Part shown: piece by piece, positions 21,537 to 28,378 of the stretch
How positions within the stretch are numbered: the stretch's first letter is position 1
How the letters are laid out: each line of letters opens with the position of its first letter
Source of the DNA: CAZCEC01 sp964497615
GTDB lineage: Bacteria; Chloroflexota; Anaerolineae; Anaerolineales; UBA6663
NCBI GenBank assembly: GCA_964497615.1
Contig: CAZCEC010000079.1
Coordinates: 1-28,378 of the forward strand
Direction of reading: 5' to 3'
DNA length: 28,378 bases
Made by a program: the position numbers and the translations under genes
The notes under the pieces: generated by a model
Told to the model about the DNA's origin: nothing
Database searches by the model: none
The model's input: the letters and a program-made list of their open reading frames with translations, nothing else

Positions 21537-24111
21537 ATGCCAATCCTTCCTTGTCTCCTGTCGAGACATCCCCGCGGGATATCTCGGCGCCATCCGCTAC
21601 ATCCGCTACCAAATCCGCTGCCACCACCTCATCCCACCCATCCATCATCGCCCGCACCCCCGCCAGCGCGGCGTGCCCGGTCGTCGTCAAATACACATGC
21701 GCCACGATGAAGGCCGCGAACAGCCACGCCACCAGGCTGTGCACCGGCGCCAGCACCGGCAGCCCGCCCAGCGGCTCTGCGTACTGCGGCCAGCGCTGCG
21801 CCCCCCACATCAGCGCGCCGGTGATCACCTGCAGCGGCAGCAGCACATTCAGGATGCCAAAGTACGTCACCTGCTGGAGCGGGTTGAGCTTCTTTTCGCG
21901 CGTCTTCGCGAACGGGTGCGCCTCGCGCTGGAAGATGCCGCGCAGGTAGAACTTGGCCTGCACGATGGCCTGATCAAAGAACCCATACGGCCGCGGCAGG
22001 TACTGCCGGATCTCCCCGCTCGCCAGGTGATAGAACAGCGACAGCGCCGCGTTGATCACCAGCACCGCCGCCAGCACGTTGTGCACCGCCACCACGTGCC
22101 TGAAGCTGAACAGCCCAAACACGTCCGGCCGGTGGATGATGAGGCCGGTAAACAGCAGCAGCACGATGGCGGCCGTCTGCAGCCAATGCCAGAAGCGCTC
22201 GTACACCGCGTACATGTACACGCGCTTGAGCGCGGGCGCGTGCTTCGGCTGCCTCAGCGAGGTGTAGAACCTCAGCCCGCCGTGCGCCGTCACGCCCAGC
22301 AGCACGCCCACGAATGCCAGCAGGCCCAGCCCGTCAATCCACCCCACCCGGTCGTGCCCAAACACATACACGCCCGCCGCGTCCGTGTTCGGCTCGTAGT
22401 ACACCGCCCCCGTCGCATCCGTGACGATCTGCCCCGTGTCTACCGCCCCGCCCCCGTCCACGAAGGCCGGCGTCACCCCGCTCGGCCCGGCCGCTGCCAG
22501 CAGCATCGGCTGCGCCAGCCGCGAGGCGTCGTCGTGGCAGGCGGCGCACTCCGCCGTCGCCCAATCGCCCCCCGCCGTCCCGTGGCTGATGGCATACGGC
22601 CGCACTGCACCCTCGATCCGCGCTTCGGCCAGCCCGCGCGCCGCTAACAGCCCCGCCACCACCGCCTGTTTCTCCGGCGTGTCCAGCACCAGTTCGTCGG
22701 CATCCACCACGCCGTTCGCATTTGCGTCCAATGCCCGCGCCACCTCCGGCGCATAACCGCCGTCGGCTAGCAGGGCCGCTTCCAGTTCGTCCAGCGGCAC
22801 CGGCTGCGCCTGCCCCTTGGCGTCGGTGTAAACCCAGTACCAGGCCGTCACCAGGTTGAAGGGCGACAGCGCCCCGCCCTCGCCGCTCGGCAGCAGCACC
22901 GGCGCATAGCCCGTCACCAGCGCCGCCCCCGGCCCAGTCGCTCCGCCGTCCACGCTCGCCGCCACGCCCCGGCACTCCTGGCGCGGCTGGCCCTCCGCCG
23001 TCAGCACCGTCCAGTCATAGCTCTGGATGGCGGGCGCATACAGTTGCGGCGTGTGGCAGGTCTCGCACGCCACGGCGCTCATGTGGCGCTCTTCATACGG
23101 CAGCGAGGTGTGCGCCGCCCTCGCATCATGGCAGGCCGCGCACGTCGCCAGTCCCTCCGGCGCGCCCGACGACAGCGCCAGTTGGTGGTTGGGCTGGCTC
23201 AGGAACTCGCCCACCTCTAACCCGCGCGGGTCATAGCTCAAATAGTCCGGGCTGTCCGTCTTCGTCTGCCCGGCATGGGCTGGATTGTTCAGCGCATAGT
23301 GGCAGTCGGTGCACTGCAAGCCGCGCTCGGCGTGCGCGTCCCAGGCCCGCGTCAGTTCTGCCTTGCCCGCCAAATTCGTCCCCGAGTCCGCTAGCTTTTC
23401 GCCCGCATACACCTGCCCGGTCGTGGCCGCCACCCCCTCGTCAATCTCGCACGTATCCGCCACCACCGCGCCGGTGTCCGTCGTATGCGCCGCGTCGTGG
23501 CACTGGGCGCAGTTGAGGTTCGCCGGGTCCTGCACGCTCACATACTCCGGCTTCAGCAGTCCCTCGGCATCAAACGCCGCCGCATTCCACGTCCACCCGC
23601 CCTCATCCGCTGCCACAATCCCCGTGGCGCTTAGGGCCGCCGTGTTGGCCCACGCCCGCCGCCCCGCCGCAATCGCCCTCAGCCGCGCCTCGTTGTCCGG
23701 CTCACTCAGGTGGCACAGAAGGCAGTCGGCATCGGCGCTCCCCAGCGCCTGCCCGTCCGCGTCGTAGGTGTAGTTCAGCGGGTCCCAATCCCCCGCGAGC
23801 CCCGAAGCTCCCGCCCACGTCTCCGCCGCGCCCGGCTCGGCCCGCCCGGCGTGCAGGTTGTACGCTTCAATGTAGGCCGTGTCGTGGCATTGCCCGCACG
23901 TCTCCCGCGCCGAGACCGGCCCGCCCGAGTCAAGCACATTCAGCCCCGCCGCATCCAGCAGCGCGAATGACGGGTGCAGCGGCGACACCTGCTTCTCCGG
24001 CGTCGCGGCCAGCGGCAACGCCCCCGCCTGCCCCGCCGCCGCCAGCGCCAAGGCCAGCCCCGCTGCCCCCGCGGCCATCCCCGCCCATCGTCCGCGCCTC
24101 TTGGTCCACAT
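21466..24111 (-). CDS. Seven-heme cytochrome c fused to a membrane cytochrome b561-like module
   Basis: The protein has 881 aa. A signal peptide (residues 1-31) exports the N-terminal part. CXXCH heme motifs are at ~72 (CGQCH), 130 (CLLCH), 201 (CAQCH), 267 (CTDCH), 324 (CAACH), 349 (CETCH) and 522 (CAACH). A canonical EF-hand loop (DANANGVVDADE, 462-473) sits between hemes six and seven. From ~590 to 845 five membrane helices with candidate heme-b His (ERFWHWLQTA, VVAVHNVLAAV, LFYHLASG, LAPVHSLVAW, IVAHVYLTTTGH) form a b561/PhsC-like quinol oxidoreductase. The protein can thus pass electrons between the quinone pool and periplasmic hemes in one chain, most likely to or from the octaheme enzyme encoded upstream. 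The last ~40 residues are repeat-encoded (VSTGDKEG, GETAPRGVSTSAAD). Confidence 0.9.
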   Translation of the reverse strand: MWTKRRGRWAGMAAGAAGLALALAAAGQAGALPLAATPEKQVSPLHPSFALLDAAGLNVLDSGGPVSARETCGQCHDTAYIEAYNLHAGRAEPGAAETWAGASGLAGDWDPLNYTYDADGQALGSADADCLLCHLSEPDNEARLRAIAAGRRAWANTAALSATGIVAADEGGWTWNAAAFDAEGLLKPEYVSVQDPANLNCAQCHDAAHTTDTGAVVADTCEIDEGVAATTGQVYAGEKLADSGTNLAGKAELTRAWDAHAERGLQCTDCHYALNNPAHAGQTKTDSPDYLSYDPRGLEVGEFLSQPNHQLALSSGAPEGLATCAACHDARAAHTSLPYEERHMSAVACETCHTPQLYAPAIQSYDWTVLTAEGQPRQECRGVAASVDGGATGPGAALVTGYAPVLLPSGEGGALSPFNLVTAWYWVYTDAKGQAQPVPLDELEAALLADGGYAPEVARALDANANGVVDADELVLDTPEKQAVVAGLLAARGLAEARIEGAVRPYAISHGTAGGDWATAECAACHDDASRLAQPMLLAAAGPSGVTPAFVDGGGAVDTGQIVTDATGAVYYEPNTDAAGVYVFGHDRVGWIDGLGLLAFVGVLLGVTAHGGLRFYTSLRQPKHAPALKRVYMYAVYERFWHWLQTAAIVLLLFTGLIIHRPDVFGLFSFRHVVAVHNVLAAVLVINAALSLFYHLASGEIRQYLPRPYGFFDQAIVQAKFYLRGIFQREAHPFAKTREKKLNPLQQVTYFGILNVLLPLQVITGALMWGAQRWPQYAEPLGGLPVLAPVHSLVAWLFAAFIVAHVYLTTTGHAALAGVRAMMDGWDEVVAADLVADVADGAEISRGDVSTGDKEGLAYDDVDAGTGGETAPRGVSTSAAD
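21485..21507. repeat. GAGACG hairpin element at the cytochrome gene 3' end
   Basis: GAGACG (21485-21490) pairs with CGTCTC (21502-21507), and CCC with GGG inside, with one bulged C. It is read by two genes at once: the end of the cytochrome gene and the start of the short yedE. Confidence 0.6.
21563..21585. repeat. Second GAGAC-type hairpin near the yedE start
   Basis: GAGACATCCC (21563-21572) and GGGATATCTC (21576-21585) pair at nine of ten positions around a CGC loop. It is related in form to the element at 21485-21507, lies 27 bases upstream of ATG 21536 and still within the cytochrome coding sequence. Confidence 0.65.
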
Positions 24112-24128
24112 TCGTCCGCTGCCCTTCC

Positions 24129-24226
24129 TGGTCCGTGGTCCGTTTCACGTGTCAATTTTCACGTGTCACGTCTCACGCATCACGTTTCACGCCCTTCATC
24201 CTTCGTCGTCCGTCGTCCGTCGTCGA
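24129..24226. repeat. Fourteen-unit heptad array between the two cytochrome genes
   Basis: Fourteen 7-mers hold exact phase: tggtccg twice, then tttcacg/tgtcacg types, then cccttca and tccttcg, then tcgtccg types. This is the longest array in the window. It fills most of the 155-bp gap between the octaheme gene stop (24267) and the seven-heme gene start (24111). Confidence 0.9.
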
Positions 24227-24266
24227 AGACCGCACATGCTCACACGCCCACACGCTCACGCGCGCC

Positions 24267-25688
24267 CTACCGTCCCCCCCACGCCATCGGGTCGCCCGGA
24301 TAGCCCAGCGCCGCCCAGTCCATCCGCCCGCCTTCCCCGTGGCAGTCGTTGCATTGCAAGGCGTTCTGCGCCGGCTGCACCATGTGGCTCGTTCGCCAGT
24401 ACATCCACGTCTCCGCGAAGCCCAGCTCCCCGCTGTACTCCAACCCCGTGAACTGCTCCGCCATCTCCATCGCCGAGTCCCAGTCAAACGTCGTCCAGAA
24501 CCCGCCCTCGCCCGCCGTCACCGGCTGGAGCAGGTAGTTGTAGACCGCATCGTAGGGCTGCTTGGCCACGTGCAGTTTGAAGGGCGAGATCAGGGCCGTC
24601 GGGTCGCTGATGTCGCCCGCCGGCCGGTTGATGAACGTCGGCTGGTTCGGGTCAATCACGTCGCCCAGCAGGTAGCGCTCCGCCAGCGTGCCGTTGTCCC
24701 ACCGGTACACCGGCTGGTAGTTGCTCTCATACAGGAAGTCGCCCTTGATCTTCAAGTACGTGAAGTGATCGTCCGGCCGGTCCTGCCCGGCGGTGGACCA
24801 GTCCCACGTCACCTTAGTCGGGTCTTCCAGCGCGATGGCGGGGATGTGGCACGTCTGGCACGCCACGCTGTCCAGGTGCGCCGTCAGCCGCGCGTCGGTG
24901 TGCAGGTCGGTGGCGTGGCAGTCGGTGCAGCGCACCAAGTTCTCGTCGCCCACCGTCACCGAGACGGCGCTACCCTTGATCTGGTGGTCGCGCGTCAGGT
25001 GACAGTCGGTGCATAGAAAGTCGTTTAGGCCCATGTGCACGTCCAGGCTGTCGCCGGGGAAGTACAGGCTCTCGTCCAGGTCGCCGTGCTTCACCCCGTT
25101 GCCGCCGCCGCCGTTGAAGTGGCACGACCCGCAGTTCTCGCGTGTCGGCGCGCGCACGCTCTGCGCCGCCGCCGTCAGGTCCACACCCTCGGCCGGGTTG
25201 CCATAGTTGCCCTTGGCATACAGCGCCGTGTCGGCATGGCAGGCCAGGCAGTCTACATTGTTCGCGTTGGTGAAGTCGTAGGCCGCGTCCACCCAGTCAT
25301 ACCCGGCATGGCAGGAGGTGCACTTGTTCCAGTTGCCCTGGATGCCAATGCAGAAGTTGTTGATCTGGTTCTTCTTGCCGATGGTCACCAAGCCCTCGCG
25401 CCCCGGCAACTGCACCGGCTCGCTCTCCCAGGTCCAGTGCGTCGTTCCCATCACCTGGCTGGCCGCGTCCGGGTGGCAGTCCAGGCACGCCCGCGTCACT
25501 TCCTGCCCGGTCGCAAACGGCCCCGTCACGATGTCGGCATGGCTAGTGTGCACCGCCGTGGCTGGCACCGGCGCCCACGGGTCATCGGCCCCCGCCGCCG
25601 CCCGCGGCCAGAAGAACGCCACCGGCACGGCAATCACCGCCACGGTGGCCGCCAACCCTAGCAGTCGGATGACCAGCGCCCGGTTCAT
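24267..25688 (-). CDS. Octaheme tetrathionate reductase-family cytochrome c (Otr-like)
   Basis: The protein has 473 aa. A hydrophobic N-terminus (VIRLLGLAATVAVIAVPVAF) exports or anchors it. Eight CXXCH motifs are at ~68 (CLDCH), 123 (CTSCH), 147 (CLACH), 186 (CGSCH), 226 and 254 (both CTDCH), 277 (CQTCH) and 446 (CNDCH). The segment NFCIGIQGNWNKCTSCHAGY around heme two and the long heme-free stretch 282-445 match the Otr family. Characterised Otr reduces tetrathionate, and also nitrite and hydroxylamine in vitro; its physiological substrate is not settled. The neighbouring sulfur-uptake genes favour a sulfur oxyanion here. ATG 25688 overlaps the arsR TGA (ATGA), so the two are translationally coupled. 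Confidence 0.9.
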   Translation of the reverse strand: MNRALVIRLLGLAATVAVIAVPVAFFWPRAAAGADDPWAPVPATAVHTSHADIVTGPFATGQEVTRACLDCHPDAASQVMGTTHWTWESEPVQLPGREGLVTIGKKNQINNFCIGIQGNWNKCTSCHAGYDWVDAAYDFTNANNVDCLACHADTALYAKGNYGNPAEGVDLTAAAQSVRAPTRENCGSCHFNGGGGNGVKHGDLDESLYFPGDSLDVHMGLNDFLCTDCHLTRDHQIKGSAVSVTVGDENLVRCTDCHATDLHTDARLTAHLDSVACQTCHIPAIALEDPTKVTWDWSTAGQDRPDDHFTYLKIKGDFLYESNYQPVYRWDNGTLAERYLLGDVIDPNQPTFINRPAGDISDPTALISPFKLHVAKQPYDAVYNYLLQPVTAGEGGFWTTFDWDSAMEMAEQFTGLEYSGELGFAETWMYWRTSHMVQPAQNALQCNDCHGEGGRMDWAALGYPGDPMAWGGR

Positions 25689-26026
25689 ATGGCGCTCAGG
25701 CCTTCGTCCAGCAGTTCGGCGCTGCGCGACACGGTGTCCCGCAGGATCTGCCGCAACAGGTCCAGCGCCTCGATCAGCCGCGCATCACCCAACCGGTACT
25801 CCACGCTCGGCCCCAGCCGTGTGGTCCGCACCAGCCCGCGCACCCGCAACACGCGCAGATGCCGCGACGTGGCCGACTGGCTGGCGCCGATGACGCTCGC
25901 CAGGTCGTTCACCGTGCGCGGCTGCTCGTGCAGCGCATAGATCAGCAGGATGCGCGTGGGGTCGGCCACCGCCGAGCACAGGTCCGCGTGCAGCCGGTTC
26001 AGTTCGTCGAGATTGGGGATATTCAT
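25685..26026 (-). CDS. ArsR/SmtB-family winged-helix repressor
   Basis: The protein has 113 aa from ATG 26026, with GGAG upstream; longer reads from 26080 would translate the operator. The winged helix-turn-helix is typical: SAVADPTRILLIYAL, TVNDLASVIGASQSATSRHL (recognition helix), RVRGLVRTTRLGPSVEYRL (wing). The ELCVCDL metal box of ArsR/SmtB metal sensors is absent, and the only Cys is Cys17, so neither classical metal sensing nor a two-Cys persulfide switch (SqrR/BigR) is evident. ArsR-type regulators next to YeeE/YedE genes are known (for example PigS with PmpA/PmpB in Serratia). It is the first gene of the otr-cytochrome-yedE operon and probably represses it through the palindrome at 26046-26069. 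Confidence 0.9.
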   Translation of the reverse strand: MNIPNLDELNRLHADLCSAVADPTRILLIYALHEQPRTVNDLASVIGASQSATSRHLRVLRVRGLVRTTRLGPSVEYRLGDARLIEALDLLRQILRDTVSRSAELLDEGLSAI

Positions 26027-26045
26027 GTCGGCACTCCACCCGCCC

Positions 26046-26069
26046 GCATATGCGCGTATCCGCATATGC
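26046..26069. promoter_or_regulatory. Perfect 24-bp inverted repeat, probable ArsR operator
   Basis: GCATATGCG (26046-26054) and CGCATATGC (26061-26069) are exact reverse complements around a 6-bp centre. The site lies 20-43 bp before the arsR start. On the minus strand TTGAGC (26073-26068) and TATGCG (26050-26045) are 17 bp apart and could be a promoter covered by the operator. Confidence 0.7.
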
Positions 26070-26109
26070 TCAAGCGCCAACAGGGTAATGCGCCGCCGCC
26101 CGCCCCGTT

Positions 26110-26125
26110 AGTGACGGCTGTCACA
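26110..26125. promoter_or_regulatory. CRP/FNR-family-like palindrome upstream of arsR
   Basis: AGTGA (26110-26114), six bases and TCACA (26121-26125) match TGTGA-N6-TCACA at nine of ten positions. It lies 84-99 bp upstream of the arsR start, a usual position for an activator. Which regulator binds is unknown. Confidence 0.45.
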
Positions 26126-26163
26126 AGCGCCGCGCGCCGAATGTAATACGAGAATTTAGGGGA

Positions 26164-26193
26164 TAATTCGTGCTAATTCGGGCTAATTCGTGG
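26164..26193. repeat. Three-copy 10-bp array across the kefB stop codon
   Basis: taattcgtgc, taattcgggc and taattcgtgg follow one another without spacer. The kefB TAG (26175-26173) spans the boundary of the first two units, so the last residues (RISPN) are array-encoded. Confidence 0.8.
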
Positions 26194-28236
26194 CAAAGGT
26201 TTTTCCGACCCCGAGTCCCCCTTTTCCCCTATTTTTCTCATTTCCTCTATCTCCCCTATTTCCCTCCTCGCCGCCTCCACTTGCTCCTCCGTCCCAATCA
26301 GCCCCACCCGGTCCCCCGCCTCAAACACTGTCTGCGACTTGGGGTTAGCCTGCAAGCGCCCGCCCCGCATCAGCGCGATCACCGACGCGCCCGTCCGCGC
26401 CCGCAGGTCCGCCCCCGCCAGGCTCTGCCCCACCAGCGGGCTGCCCTCATCCAACTGCACCCACGTCAGTTCGATCCCCTCCGCCGCCGCCATCAACTGC
26501 TGCAAGACCCGGTGCTCGTCCGGCGTTGAGATAGCAATGTCGTAGTGCTCGCTCCGCACCACATCCGCATACTGGCTCACCTGGCTCAAGGGATAGCCTA
26601 GCCGCAGCAGGGTGCTGCGCACGATCTCCAGCCCGCCCTCCAGTTCCGGGTGGATCACGTCCGTCGCCCCCAGCCGCGCCAGCACGTTCACCCCTGCCTG
26701 CGTGCCTGCCCGCGCGATGATCGGCAACTCCGGCGCCGCCGCCCGCGCCGCCCCCACCACCACCTGCGTCGCCGCCTCATCCGGCAGCGTCACCACCAAC
26801 GCGCGCGCGTGCGCCAGCCGCGCATGGCTGATGATCTCCGACTCGGCCGCATCCCCAAACAACGTCGGCACGCCCCGTTTGCGCAATTCCTCCACCCGGT
26901 TCGCATCCGCCTCCACCACCAGCCGCGGCGCGCCCACGTACCCCAGCACGTCCACGATGTGATGTCCCACCCGCCCCCAGCCCACCACCACCACATGCCC
27001 CTCCAGATCGTGCCCCGCCGGCAGCGCCGCCGGCCCATGCCGGTTCAGCCGCGCCCACAGCCCTGTCCGCGTCTTCAGCCACTTCTCCGCCGGGTCAATC
27101 AGCCGGAACATCAACGGATTAACCGTGATCGAGAGCAGCGCCCCTGCCAGGATCAGTGAGTACTGATCGCGATTCAGCAGCCCCAGCGCCAGCCCGGCCT
27201 GTCCCACAATAAACGAAAACTCGCCAATCTGGCTCAGCCCCGCGCCCACCACCAGCCCTGTCCGCGCTGGGTGCGGGAACAAGAACCCCAACCCCGCCCC
27301 AATCAGCGCCTTGCCCACCACAATCAGCACCGTCAGCGCCAGCACCTGCCAGGCATTCGCCCACAAGTACACCGGGTTCACCAGCATCCCCACCGACACA
27401 AAAAACAGCACCGCGAACGCCTCGCGGAATGGCACCAGGTCCGCGCTGACCTGATGGCTCACCGGCGATTCGCTCACCACCACCCCCGCCAGGAACGCCC
27501 CCAGCGCCAGCGACACCCCAAAGAACTCCGCCGCCCCCAGCGCCGTCCCCAGCGCCAGCGCCAGGATGCTCAGGATGAACAACTCCCGCGACCGCGTCCG
27601 CACAATCCGCAGCAGCAGCCACGGCACCAGCCGCCCCCCCACAAACAGCATCAGCCCGGTGAACAGCGCCACCTTCAGCACCGTCAGCCCCAGCCCGGCC
27701 CAGTCGAAGCCCGCCTCGCTGACCGCCAGCGCCGGGAGGATCACCAGAATCAGCACTGTCGCCAAGTCTTCCAGCACCAGCCAGCCCACCGCCACGCGCC
27801 CGTGGCGCGTGTCCAGCAGCCCGTTGTCCATCAGCCCGCGCAGCAGCACCACCGTGCTCGCAATCGAAATCGCCAGCCCCAGCACCAGCCCCGCGCCAAC
27901 CGACCAGCCCCACAATTGGCTCAGCCCAAACCCCAACCCCGTCGCCAGCGCCATCTGCCCCAGCGCGCCCGGGATGGCGATGTCGCGCACCTGCCACAGG
28001 TCACGCAGCGAGAAGTGAATCCCCACCCCAAACATGAGAAAGATCACGCCCAGCTCCGCCAGCTGGCTGATCGTGTCAATATCGCCGACAAATCCGGGGG
28101 TGAAGGGGCCGATCACTACACCGGCCAGCAGATAGCCCACGATGGGGGGTAGGCCGATGCGCCGCACCAGGAAGCCGCCCACAAAGGCGACCACGAGGGC
28201 CACGGCAATATTGATCAAGAGCGGAATATCGTGCAC
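26173..28236 (-). CDS. KefB/CPA2-type cation:proton antiporter with TrkA-N and TrkA-C domains
   Basis: The protein has 687 aa from GTG 28236. Residues ~1-385 hold about 12 membrane helices of the Na+/H+ exchanger fold (GLPPIVGYLLAGVVIGPF, GVIFLMFGVGIHFS, GLAISIASTVVLLRG, FGVSLALGAFLAGVVVSES). Residues ~408-525 form a TrkA-N/RCK nucleotide-binding domain (VVVVGWGRVGHHIVDVL, FGDAAESEII). A TrkA-C domain follows at ~560-650 (GSPLVGQSLAGADLRARTG). It would exchange K+ or Na+ for protons under nucleotide control. Residues 658-687 (REIGEIEEMRKIGEK, then the RISPN end) are encoded by a 7-bp-periodic tract and a 10-bp array and look like an acquired tail. It lies upstream of arsR on the same strand, separated by regulatory sequence. 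Confidence 0.9.
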   Translation of the reverse strand: MHDIPLLINIAVALVVAFVGGFLVRRIGLPPIVGYLLAGVVIGPFTPGFVGDIDTISQLAELGVIFLMFGVGIHFSLRDLWQVRDIAIPGALGQMALATGLGFGLSQLWGWSVGAGLVLGLAISIASTVVLLRGLMDNGLLDTRHGRVAVGWLVLEDLATVLILVILPALAVSEAGFDWAGLGLTVLKVALFTGLMLFVGGRLVPWLLLRIVRTRSRELFILSILALALGTALGAAEFFGVSLALGAFLAGVVVSESPVSHQVSADLVPFREAFAVLFFVSVGMLVNPVYLWANAWQVLALTVLIVVGKALIGAGLGFLFPHPARTGLVVGAGLSQIGEFSFIVGQAGLALGLLNRDQYSLILAGALLSITVNPLMFRLIDPAEKWLKTRTGLWARLNRHGPAALPAGHDLEGHVVVVGWGRVGHHIVDVLGYVGAPRLVVEADANRVEELRKRGVPTLFGDAAESEIISHARLAHARALVVTLPDEAATQVVVGAARAAAPELPIIARAGTQAGVNVLARLGATDVIHPELEGGLEIVRSTLLRLGYPLSQVSQYADVVRSEHYDIAISTPDEHRVLQQLMAAAEGIELTWVQLDEGSPLVGQSLAGADLRARTGASVIALMRGGRLQANPKSQTVFEAGDRVGLIGTEEQVEAARREIGEIEEMRKIGEKGDSGSEKPLPRISPN
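26226..26267. repeat. Degenerate pyrimidine heptad tract inside the kefB 3' end
   Basis: Six blocks such as cccctat, atttcct and ccctatt are roughly in 7-base phase. A similar tract lies at 6568-6602 at the end of the RsbU-like gene. Here it is translated as the charged tail of KefB. Confidence 0.5.
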
Positions 28237-28287
28237 GGTCCAGGGCCCGCGTTTCGCGCAGTTTAGGGGATCGCAACGGGCACGCTA

Positions 28288-28293
28288 AGTATA
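28288..28293 (-). promoter_or_regulatory. TATACT -10-like box upstream of kefB
   Basis: On the minus strand TATACT lies about 52 bases before GTG 28236. No convincing -35 hexamer is found at 16-18 bp, so this is only a candidate. Confidence 0.3.
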
Positions 28294-28378
28294 ACCGTTG
28301 TTCAGCCCCTGTGCCGTCCGCCTTCAGGGCAATTGCATCTAAATTCGTTTCGGCAGGCCCAAGGTAAGATGGGCGGAT

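Noticed and set aside
4117..24226. CRISPR array
   Set aside because: The tandem units are 7-10 bp with no spacers, and no cas gene is present.

Overview
The window is GC-rich and densely packed with genes. It has no recognisable transposase, CRISPR array, tRNA or rRNA. Several traits point to Chloroflexota (Anaerolineae-like): a lipoprotein with a Thr/Pro-rich linker, an ECF42-type sigma factor paired with a DGPF/YCII protein, a large secreted RHS/YD-repeat protein, and many small palindromic and tandem intergenic repeats. The taxon is an inference from gene style; no marker gene is present.

Layout. 1-3607 (minus) is one uninterrupted reading frame for a secreted RHS/YD-repeat protein. It runs off the window edge, and its last ~100 visible codons are about 64% Trp, read from a degenerate TGG repeat. 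3608-4277 is non-coding and holds a 7-bp-periodic array. 4278-6515 (plus) encodes a small zinc-ribbon protein, a HAD hydrolase and an APH-family kinase. 6593-7846 (minus) is a cyclic-nucleotide-gated SpoIIE/RsbU phosphatase, followed by a small membrane protein (plus) and a cytochrome P450 (plus) with an apparent one-base deletion. 10073-13612 (minus) encodes a URO-D family protein, a DUF4287/DUF5655 protein, an ECF42-type sigma factor and its DGPF partner. 13761-14567 (plus) is an Erm-like rRNA methyltransferase with a possible short leader ORF. Then on the minus strand come a GGDEF diguanylate cyclase, an alpha/beta-hydrolase lipoprotein and a HelD-like helicase.

The most coherent functional unit is 26026 down to 19704 (minus): arsR, an octaheme tetrathionate-reductase-family cytochrome, a seven-heme cytochrome c fused to a membrane cytochrome b module, a short YeeE/YedE protein, and a second YeeE/YedE protein fused to a rhodanese-like domain without its catalytic Cys. 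A perfect inverted repeat and a CRP/FNR-like palindrome lie in front of arsR. I read this as a regulated module for importing and reducing (or oxidising) sulfur oxyanions, linked to the quinone pool. Upstream on the same strand is a KefB-type cation/proton antiporter.

A second theme is structural. Short tandem arrays (mostly period 7, some 9 or 10) and small hairpin elements sit at the 3' ends of most minus-strand genes, and several genes use a stop codon inside the element. Some proteins (KefB, URO-D, the seven-heme cytochrome) therefore end in repeat-encoded tails. HelD carries two such elements in frame inside its coding sequence. Several start codons also lie only 7-8 nt downstream of a good -10 hexamer, which suggests leaderless transcripts.
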